From the NCBI GenBank assembly GCA_013297545.1, contig JAAFHH010000098.1, positions 1 through 8,867 on the forward strand: a stretch of DNA of 8,867 bases. The letters run 5' to 3'. Below, piece by piece: positions 1 through 5,097 of this stretch; position 1 is the first letter of the stretch, and each line of letters opens with the position of its first letter. A program made the position numbers and the translations under genes. The notes below the pieces were generated by a model, which made no database searches, was not told the origin of the DNA, and worked only from the letters and a program-made list of their open reading frames with translations. Source of the DNA: Alphaproteobacteria bacterium. GTDB taxonomy: Bacteria; Pseudomonadota; Alphaproteobacteria; Elsterales; Elsteraceae.

Positions 1-527
1 GCGATCAGGCGGCGGCGGGCGGGTTCGGGGAAGTATTTGATGTGCACGGAACCGAGCGGCCAGGTGTCGCGCCGGGGCTCGGTGAGGGCCAGGCGCACGC
101 CGTTGCGAAACGCCCCGCTGCCGCGCTCGGCGATCACGGTGGCACCCGCGAACGGGTCGTGGATCCAGCCCGCTTGCACTTCACCCTGAACCACCAAGGC
201 GACGATCACGGCGACAGCGGGTTTGGAGCGGGTGAAGTTCGCGGTACCATCAAGCGGGTCGATGATCCAGGCGGCCTCTGCCGTGTTGAGGCGGGGCAGC
301 AGATCCGGGTCGGCCGCACACGCTTCTTCGCCCACAATCAGGGCCGACGGCATCAGCGCGCCGAGGTAGGCACTCAACCGGCGCTCCACCGCCTCGTCCG
401 CCACGGTGACCAAGTCGTTCGGCTTCTTCTGGCGGACATCGCGCGCGGTCAGCTTGCCGAAGCGAGGTAGGATTTCTTCGGCCGCCACGGTCGCGATCTC
501 GGCAGCGATGGCGGCGGGGTCGATCAC
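1..527 (-). CDS. Inositol-monophosphatase family protein (SuhB/CysQ-like), 3' end missing
   Basis: The GTG start at 527 overlaps the hflX TGA (GTGA), and 175 codons are present before the window edge, roughly two thirds of a usual 260-270-residue protein. The translation shows the Li-sensitive, Mg-dependent phosphatase fold: KKPNDLVTVADEAVERRL (35-51, substrate loop and first helix), VGEEA (65-69, metal ligands E67/E68), WIIDPLDGTANF (87-98, metal ligands D90 and D93) and GWIHDPFAGATVIAERGSGAFRNG (120-143). Relatives hydrolyse inositol-1-phosphate, PAP/PAPS or histidinol phosphate. The motif reads GTANF instead of the GTTNF of typical SuhB/IMPase, so this belongs to a side branch whose substrate I cannot name. 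The C-terminal metal-binding motif (WDxAAG) would lie beyond the window. Translational coupling to hflX is likely. Confidence 0.9.
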   Translation of the reverse strand, partial: MIDPAAIAAEIATVAAEEILPRFGKLTARDVRQKKPNDLVTVADEAVERRLSAYLGALMPSALIVGEEACAADPDLLPRLNTAEAAWIIDPLDGTANFTRSKPAVAVIVALVVQGEVQAGWIHDPFAGATVIAERGSGAFRNGVRLALTEPRRDTWPLGSVHIKYFPEPARRRLI

Positions 528-1828
528 GAGCGGATCGCCCCCGGGAACAGGCGCGCCAACCGCGCGCGCTCCGGCGGGTCGAGGGCGACGTGCAAGGTCG
601 TGCCATCCTCGTCCGCCGCACTCGCCTGCACAGCCCCGTGGGCGCGCACCCAGGCCGCGAGCTTGCCGTCGCCGTGGGGGATGCGCACCTCCACCCGTTC
701 GGCGGCGTCGGCGAAATGGCGATCGAGCCAGGCGCGCAAATCCGCCACGCCGGTACCATCGCGGGCCGACACCGGCAGTTTCGGGCGCGTCTCCAGGCGG
801 GCCTGTTCGATCAGTTGGTCGCGCAGATCGGGATCGAGGGCATCGATCTTGTTCCATACCTCCACCAAACCGCGCTCGACTGTGCTGCCCAGGCCAAGGT
901 CGGTCAGCACCGCTTCAACATCGTGGCGCTGGGCGGCTGCCTCTGCGTGGTCCGTCGCGACGACGTGCAGGATGAGGTCGGCTTCCAGCACTTCTTCCAA
1001 AGTGGCGCGGAAGGCAGCGACCAAGTGCGTCGGCAGGTCAGAGATGAAGCCGACGGTGTCCGACAAGATCACGCGGCGGCCCGACGGCAGGTCGAGCGCG
1101 CGCATGGTCGGATCCAAGGTCGCGAACAGCAAGTCTTCGGCCATCACCTCGGCGTGGGTCAGCCGGTTGAACAGGGTGGATTTGCCAGCGTTGGTGTAGC
1201 CGACCAATGCCACGATCGGGTACGGCACACGCTTCCTCGCGGTGCGGTGCAGATCGCGGGTCCGGCGCACTTCGTCGAGTTCGCGCTTCAGGCGCGCGAT
1301 GCGGTCGCCGATCAAGCGCCGGTCGATTTCAAGCTGGCTTTCGCCGGGACCACCCAGAAAGCCGAAGCCGCCGCGCTGGCGTTCCAAGTGGGTCCAGGAC
1401 CGCACCAGACGCGAGCGCTGATAGCTCAGTGCTGCAAGCTCGACCTGCAAGCGGCCTTCATGGGTGCGTGCGCGCGCCCCGAAGATCTCCAGGATCAGGC
1501 CGGTGCGGTCGATCACCTTGGCGTCCCAGGCGCGCTCCAGATTGCGTTGCTGCACCGGGGTCAGCTGACCATCGACCACCACAACCGTGGCCTCCACCGC
1601 GGCAATGCGGTCCTTCAGCCGCTCGACTTGGCCGGATCCCATCAAGGTCGCGGGCTTCACTGTCCGGATCACCGGCGCTGCGGTTTCCACCACCTCCAGC
1701 TGGATCGCGGCGGCAAGACCAACAGCTTCCGCCACCCGCCCCTCGACCGTGCGGGGGTTGAGCGGGGCGCCGTACACCTCCTGCACCGGGTGCACCACCA
1801 TCGCCCGTCCGCTCGACACGGTGCCCAT
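524..1828 (-). CDS. hflX: HflX, ribosome-associated GTPase
   Basis: With the ATG at 1828 the protein has 434 residues, typical of HflX. The N-terminal HflX domain (about 12-195) contains GSGQVERLK, VVVDGQLTPVQQRNLE, DRTGLILEIFGARARTHEG and the family signature GGPGESQLEIDRR (159-171). A helical linker follows, and then the G domain: G1 GYTNAGKST (210-218), G2 around FATLDPT (235-241), G3 DTVG (257-260), G4 NKID (326-329) and G5 SAR (354-356). A small C-terminal domain completes it. HflX binds the 50S E/P-site region and splits stalled or stress-damaged ribosomes, using ATP/GTP. An upstream in-frame ATG at 1858 would add 10 residues and lie inside hfq, with its good Shine-Dalgarno downstream, so it is less likely. 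The stop overlaps the next start as GTGA. Confidence 0.97.
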   Translation of the reverse strand: MGTVSSGRAMVVHPVQEVYGAPLNPRTVEGRVAEAVGLAAAIQLEVVETAAPVIRTVKPATLMGSGQVERLKDRIAAVEATVVVVDGQLTPVQQRNLERAWDAKVIDRTGLILEIFGARARTHEGRLQVELAALSYQRSRLVRSWTHLERQRGGFGFLGGPGESQLEIDRRLIGDRIARLKRELDEVRRTRDLHRTARKRVPYPIVALVGYTNAGKSTLFNRLTHAEVMAEDLLFATLDPTMRALDLPSGRRVILSDTVGFISDLPTHLVAAFRATLEEVLEADLILHVVATDHAEAAAQRHDVEAVLTDLGLGSTVERGLVEVWNKIDALDPDLRDQLIEQARLETRPKLPVSARDGTGVADLRAWLDRHFADAAERVEVRIPHGDGKLAAWVRAHGAVQASAADEDGTTLHVALDPPERARLARLFPGAIRS

Positions 1829-1829
1829 G

Positions 1830-2081
1830 CTAAGCCTCGTCCGCCTCCTTGACGCCATCGAACAGCTGGATCGGTTGCGCCGGCATGATGGTCGAAATCG
1901 CGTGCTTGTAAACCAGTTGCGAATGACTGTCGCGGCGCAACAGCACAGAGAAGTTATCGAACCAGGTCAGGATGCCCTGCAACTTCACACCGTTGACCAG
2001 AAACACGGTGACCGGCGTCTTGTTCTTGCGGATGTAGTTGAGAAAAACATCCTGGACGTTTTGGTTCTTTTCAGCAGACAT
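1830..2081 (-). CDS. hfq: Hfq, RNA chaperone
   Basis: The 83-residue protein is a clear Hfq. The Sm1 region is VFLVNGVKLQGILTWFDNFSVLLR (about 26-49) and Sm2 is QLVYKHAISTIMPA (55-68). By alignment to E. coli Hfq, the proximal-face uridine-binding residues are Q10, F44, K59 and H60 (YKH at 58-60), K33 aligns with K31, and the basic rim is R18-K19-N20-K21. The homohexamer binds small RNAs and A-rich mRNA leaders and promotes their pairing and stability. In nitrogen-fixing alphaproteobacteria Hfq is needed for normal nifA expression. The tail after the Sm core is short (about 15 residues) and ends in acidic DGVKEADEA, comparable to the autoinhibitory acidic tips known in other Hfqs. The leader suggests autoregulation. 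The stop is 1 nt from the hflX ATG, the usual hfq-hflX pairing. Confidence 0.98.
   Translation of the reverse strand: MSAEKNQNVQDVFLNYIRKNKTPVTVFLVNGVKLQGILTWFDNFSVLLRRDSHSQLVYKHAISTIMPAQPIQLFDGVKEADEA
1835..1850 (-). promoter_or_regulatory. Purine-rich ribosome-binding region of hflX inside the hfq 3' end
   Basis: The last hfq codons contain AAGGAGG (1850-1844), 15 nt before the hflX ATG, and GAGG (1838-1835), 6 nt before it. The second has the correct spacing and decides the ATG at 1828 as the start. The first is too distant for a standard Shine-Dalgarno and may be a standby site. The same bases encode the acidic tail of Hfq (KEADEA). Confidence 0.65.
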
Positions 2082-2088
2082 GGGGTAT

Positions 2089-2092
2089 CCTT
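2089..2092 (-). promoter_or_regulatory. Shine-Dalgarno AAGG of hfq
   Basis: AAGG sits 7 nt (ATACCCC) before the hfq ATG at 2081. It is part of the A-rich tract described above, which supports the chosen start. Confidence 0.75.
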
Positions 2093-2105
2093 TGTTTTTG
2101 CTTTT
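2091..2105 (-). promoter_or_regulatory. Candidate Hfq-binding ARN tract at the hfq ribosome site
   Basis: Directly after the stem-loop the transcript reads AAA-AGC-AAA-AAC-AAA, five consecutive A-R-N triplets, and then GGA. ARN repeats are the motif bound by the distal face of proteobacterial Hfq. The last triplet overlaps the Shine-Dalgarno AAGG, so bound Hfq would be expected to block ribosome entry. The triplets are read directly; binding and autoregulation are inferred, by analogy with known hfq autoregulation in enterobacteria and rhizobia. Confidence 0.5.
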
Positions 2106-2106
2106 G

Positions 2107-2125
2107 GCATCGGCTGTGCCGACGC
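2107..2125 (-). promoter_or_regulatory. Stem-loop in the hfq leader
   Basis: In the minus-strand transcript GCGUCGGC-ACA-GCCGAUGC folds into an 8-bp stem (one G-U wobble) with a 3-nt loop, between the HAD stop and hfq. The next bases are A rich, not U rich, so it does not look like an intrinsic terminator. On the opposite strand the wobble becomes an A-C mismatch, so the fold favours the transcript of these genes. It may protect a processed 5' end or present the adjacent A-rich tract. Confidence 0.55.
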
Positions 2126-2130
2126 AGGAT

Positions 2131-2793
2131 CTAACGGGCGGAGGTTAGCACAGTTGCCGCCAGCAGGCGATGCAGTGCCGGCACATCCGGCACATAATGA
2201 TCTGGCGGCTGGCGGGCGCGTTCCTCGGCCGTTGCGTGGTCGCCGATCAGCACTGCAGTGCAGCCGGCAGCCCGAGCGCACGCAATATCGATGCCGGTGT
2301 CGCCGATGAACCAGACATCCGGCCCGGGCGCGATCCCGGTCGGGGCCAATGCAAGCTCGACCGCGAGCCGCGAGGGCTTGTCAGCGGCCGCGTCGCTGGC
2401 ACCGACCAAGCGCTGGAACCATGGGGTCCAGCCAAGCGCTGTGGCTTCCGCGCGCAGGTAGTGCCCGCTCTTGTTGCTGACCACGACCAGCGGCACACCC
2501 TGCCGGACCAACGCCTGCAGCAAGTCCGCCGCCCCCGGCAGCGGGACCAGCTGTTCCAGGTGCACCCGCGCGAACGCCTGGTAGAAGTGATCTTGTGCCG
2601 CAGTCCACCGCTCACCGAACAGGCCCGGGAAACTGTCGCGCAGCGAGGCACGCACCCGGGCGCGCACGTCAGCTTCTGACCAGGCCGGTTTGCCGAACGC
2701 GACCAGGGTTGCGTTCAGCGCCGCTGCAATCGTCGGCCAGGTGTCGACCAGCGTGTTGTCCCAGTCGAAGATCAGCGCGCGCGGTGCCGTCAC
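2131..2793 (-). CDS. HAD-superfamily hydrolase, phosphoglycolate-phosphatase-like
   Basis: The 220-residue protein has the four HAD motifs: nucleophile D10 and acid D12 in FDWDNTLVDT, Ser106 in VVVSNKSG, Lys139 in AADKPS, and D165/D169 in FIGDTGIDI. The helical region at about 18-85 between motif I and the core is a type C1 cap, as in Gph/beta-phosphoglucomutase relatives. It should hydrolyse a small phosphorylated metabolite in the cytoplasm; the substrate cannot be assigned. The start is GTG at 2793, which overlaps the aminotransferase stop (GTGA). A later start would cut into motif I. The tight coupling to the aminotransferase suggests co-translation. A perfect in-frame 9-bp duplication near the end encodes VPDVPA. 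The stop is followed by a 49-nt leader before hfq. Confidence 0.9.
   Translation of the reverse strand: MTAPRALIFDWDNTLVDTWPTIAAALNATLVAFGKPAWSEADVRARVRASLRDSFPGLFGERWTAAQDHFYQAFARVHLEQLVPLPGAADLLQALVRQGVPLVVVSNKSGHYLRAEATALGWTPWFQRLVGASDAAADKPSRLAVELALAPTGIAPGPDVWFIGDTGIDIACARAAGCTAVLIGDHATAEERARQPPDHYVPDVPALHRLLAATVLTSAR
2178..2195. repeat. 9-bp perfect tandem duplication inside the HAD gene
   Basis: The plus strand carries CCGGCACAT twice without a spacer. The first copy also forms part of the 10-bp palindrome GTGCCGGCAC (2175-2184). The repeat is a multiple of three, so the frame is kept, and it encodes the VPDVPA stretch near the C-terminus of the phosphatase. It may be a slippage duplication or chance in GC-rich coding DNA. 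Confidence 0.6.
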
Positions 2794-3659
2794 GCGGCGG
2801 CAGCCGCTGGATCAGCCATGAACGCCATGTAGAGGTCGCGCAGGCGCGCCGTGGTCGGCCCCGGCGTGCCGTCGCCCACCGGGGCACCATCGAGGGTGAC
2901 GATGGGGAGCACATAGCCGGTGGTCGAGGTCAAAAACGCTTCTTTCGCCGTCCGCGCCTCTTCGAGTGAGAATGCCCGCTCGACGATTTTGATCTGCGCG
3001 CTTTCCGCCAAGCGTTTCAGGCTGGCACGCGTGATGCCGCCGAGGATGGCGTTGCTCAAAGACCGGGTCACCACCTCGCCCGTGGCGGTGACGATCCAGG
3101 CGTTGGTGGAGGTACCTTCGGTCACCATGCCGTCGCGGTCGATCATCCAGGCCTCATAAGCCCCGGCTTCGCGGGCCTGTTGCTTGCCCAGCACGTTCGG
3201 CAGCAGCGAGACCGACTTGATGTCGCAGCGCGCCCAGCGGATGTCTTGGATCGTGATCGCCGCCACGCCCTTGGCGACCATCTCCGCCGATTGGGCTTTC
3301 ACGCGCTTGGCGGTCATCACGACGGACGGCGGTGTGCCGGCTTTGGGGAACGGGTGGTCCCGGCGCGCGACCCCGCGGGTGATCTGCATATAGATCAACC
3401 CGTCGCGGATGCCATTGCGGCGGATCATTTCCCGACTGATCAGCCGCAGTGCTGGCCGGCCCATCGGCACCGGGATCTGCAGCTCGCCCAGCGACCGTTC
3501 CAGCCGGTCGTAGTGCGCTTCTTCATCGATGATGCGCCCACCCTGGATGGCGGAGACTTCATAGATGCCATCGGCGAACTGGTAGCCGCGGTCTTCGATG
3601 TGCACGGCGGCGTCGCTGTGCGGAACGTAGCGACCATTGACATAAGCGACGCGGGACAT
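2790..3659 (-). CDS. dat: D-amino-acid (D-alanine) aminotransferase, PLP fold-type IV
   Basis: The 289-residue protein matches class IV aminotransferases in length and layout. It starts YVNGRYVPHSDAAVHIEDRGYQFADGIYEV, and the family's substrate-pocket Tyr falls at 33. K148 (DIKSVSLLPNVLGKQQA) is the expected Schiff-base lysine. E181 (VTEGTSTNAW) is the glutamate that contacts the PLP ring nitrogen, and ILGGITR (205-211) forms the phosphate cup. RGVARRDHPFP (95-105) matches the RGxxxRxH signature in which the Arg and His bind the substrate carboxylate in D-amino-acid transaminases, which favours this over branched-chain aminotransferase or aminodeoxychorismate lyase. The expected reaction is D-alanine + 2-oxoglutarate to pyruvate + D-glutamate, which links nitrogen pools to peptidoglycan precursors. 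The C-terminus ends in five alanines. The stop overlaps the next gene's start as GTGA. Exact substrate range cannot be read from sequence. Confidence 0.9.
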   Translation of the reverse strand: MSRVAYVNGRYVPHSDAAVHIEDRGYQFADGIYEVSAIQGGRIIDEEAHYDRLERSLGELQIPVPMGRPALRLISREMIRRNGIRDGLIYMQITRGVARRDHPFPKAGTPPSVVMTAKRVKAQSAEMVAKGVAAITIQDIRWARCDIKSVSLLPNVLGKQQAREAGAYEAWMIDRDGMVTEGTSTNAWIVTATGEVVTRSLSNAILGGITRASLKRLAESAQIKIVERAFSLEEARTAKEAFLTSTTGYVLPIVTLDGAPVGDGTPGPTTARLRDLYMAFMADPAAAAA

Positions 3660-3667
3660 CAGGCGGG

Positions 3668-3671
3668 CTCC
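3668..3671 (-). promoter_or_regulatory. Shine-Dalgarno GGAG of the aminotransferase gene
   Basis: The transcript reads GTGGAG CCCGCCTG ATG, giving GGAG with an 8-nt spacer before the ATG at 3659. It lies in the 40-nt gap after the ntrX stop. The gap shows no stem-loop followed by T residues, so I see no terminator, and no convincing promoter either. Confidence 0.65.
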
Positions 3672-3699
3672 ACAGCAGAGATGGCTAAGGATATCGGGG

Positions 3700-5097
3700 C
3701 TACTTCGCTGGCGGCAATGGCCGGTCGATCCCCTGTACCCCCAAGGACTTCAGCTTGCGGTGCAGGGCCGAGCGTTCCATGCCAACAAACGCCGCCGTGC
3801 GGCTGATGTTGCCGGTGAACCGGCCAAGCTGCGCCAGGAGATATTCGCGCTCAAACACCTCGCGCGCTTCTCGCAGCGGCAGGGTCATGATCTCAGACCC
3901 CTTGTCCCAATGCAGCACCGCCGGCACGCCGGCACCAAGCTCGGGCGGCAGCATATCGGCACGGATTTCCGTGCGCGCATCCCCAGGGGCGAGAATCAGC
4001 AGCCGTTCGATAACATTGCGCAGCTCGCGCACATTGCCCGGCCAGTCGTAGGCCTGCAGCGCCAGGATCGCATCCTCGCCAATCGGGCGCGGCGGCAGGC
4101 CAGAGGCTTCGGCCGTGCGCTCAACAAAGTGCCGGGCGAGCAGCGGGATATCTTCGCGCCGATCGCGCAAGGACGGCACGCGCACCGGCACGACGGCCAG
4201 GCGGTAGTAGAGATCTTGCCGGAACCGGCCAGCCGCCATCTCCGCCTCGACGTCGCGGGCAGAACTGGCGACCACGCGCACATCAACCTCGACCTTGGTG
4301 CGCCCGCCTATGCGTTCGAACACCTGATCCTGCAGGGCGCGCACAATCTTGCCCTGGGTTTCGAGCGGCATGTCGGCCACTTCGTCCAGCAGCAGCGTGC
4401 CGCCATGCGCCTGCTCAAACAGGCCGACTTTGCGCGCCTCGTCGCCCTCGCCATCGGCACCGAACAATTCGTATTCGATCCGGTCCGGGTGCATGGTCGC
4501 GCAATTGACCACCACAAACGGCCCGCCCGCGCGCTTGGAACGGTCGTGCACCATGCGCGCTGCGACTTCCTTGCCGGTCCCTGGCGGCCCGAGCACGAGC
4601 ACCCGGCTGCCGGTGGGTGCCACCTTTTCGATCTGGCTGCGCACGGCGGCGATCAAAGGCGAGGTGCCAACGAGGGCTGCCTCGCCCCCAACCCGCATGC
4701 GCAGTTCCTGGTTCTCGCGCTTGAGCTTGGCGCTTTCGATCGCGCGCTGCACCGTCACGATCAAGCGGTCGGCCTGGAACGGCTTTTCGATGAAGTCGAA
4801 CGCCCCGATGCGGATCGCATCGACCGCGGTTTCAATCGTGCCGTGGCCGGAAATCATCACGACCGGCAGCAGGGGGTAGTCGCGCACAATGCGTTCCAAC
4901 ACCTGCATACCATCCATCGACGAGCCCTGCAGCCAGATATCCTGGATCACCAGGCTCGGCAACCGGGCAGACAGGGCTGCGAGTGCGGTATCGGCATCGC
5001 CCGCCGCACGGGTCTGGAAGCCTTCATCCTTCAGGATGCCGGCGATCAACATGCGGATATCGGCTTCGTCGTCGACGATCAGAATTTCATGCGCCAT
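3700..5097 (-). CDS. ntrX: NtrX, NtrC-family response regulator without GAFTGA
   Basis: The 465-residue protein starts MAHEILIVDDEADIR, the expected receiver start. Its ATG lies inside ntrY (11-nt overlap), with AAGG at 5110-5107, 9 nt upstream. The receiver has D10-E11 in VDDEAD, phosphoacceptor D53 in IQDIWL and K105 in FIEKPF. The AAA+ domain has Walker A GPPGTGKE at 170-177, Walker B LLLDEVADMP at 235-244, FRQDLYYRL and WPGNVREL at 352-359. The C-terminal Fis-like helix-turn-helix (about 425-455) includes GNISRTAAFVGMERSALHRKL. Where NtrC has GAFTGA, this protein reads ELFGADGEGDEARKVGLFEQ, so the sigma54-contact loop is missing. That is a known trait of alphaproteobacterial NtrX and suggests it acts by DNA binding (repression, or activation of another holoenzyme) rather than by classical sigma54 activation. 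NtrY is its partner kinase. Confidence 0.96.
   Translation of the reverse strand: MAHEILIVDDEADIRMLIAGILKDEGFQTRAAGDADTALAALSARLPSLVIQDIWLQGSSMDGMQVLERIVRDYPLLPVVMISGHGTIETAVDAIRIGAFDFIEKPFQADRLIVTVQRAIESAKLKRENQELRMRVGGEAALVGTSPLIAAVRSQIEKVAPTGSRVLVLGPPGTGKEVAARMVHDRSKRAGGPFVVVNCATMHPDRIEYELFGADGEGDEARKVGLFEQAHGGTLLLDEVADMPLETQGKIVRALQDQVFERIGGRTKVEVDVRVVASSARDVEAEMAAGRFRQDLYYRLAVVPVRVPSLRDRREDIPLLARHFVERTAEASGLPPRPIGEDAILALQAYDWPGNVRELRNVIERLLILAPGDARTEIRADMLPPELGAGVPAVLHWDKGSEIMTLPLREAREVFEREYLLAQLGRFTGNISRTAAFVGMERSALHRKLKSLGVQGIDRPLPPAK

Noticed and set aside
590..1852. 420-codon open frame on the plus strand, opposite hflX
   Set aside because: It mirrors hflX exactly. Its translation is rich in H, Q, R and G with no domain, typical of an antisense frame in GC-rich DNA. 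hflX has all GTPase motifs.
1829..1858. Upstream ATG for HflX at 1858
   Set aside because: It lies inside hfq with the AAGGAGG downstream of it, and the added MASRRRTRLS is not family-like. The ATG at 1828 has GAGG at 6 nt.
2107..2125. Intrinsic terminator after the HAD gene
   Set aside because: The stem-loop is good, but it is followed by A residues in the transcript, not U. In the plus direction the T run precedes the stem, and the stem has a mismatch.
2131..2200. Promoter for hfq within the 3' end of the HAD gene
   Set aside because: I looked for sigma70-like and Caulobacter-type -35/-10 pairs. Partial matches such as GCTAAC have no -35 box at proper spacing.
2790..3659. Branched-chain aminotransferase (ilvE) or aminodeoxychorismate lyase (pabC)
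   Set aside because: The RGVARRDHPFP carboxylate-binding signature and overall layout fit D-amino-acid transaminase better, though class IV substrates can be misassigned.
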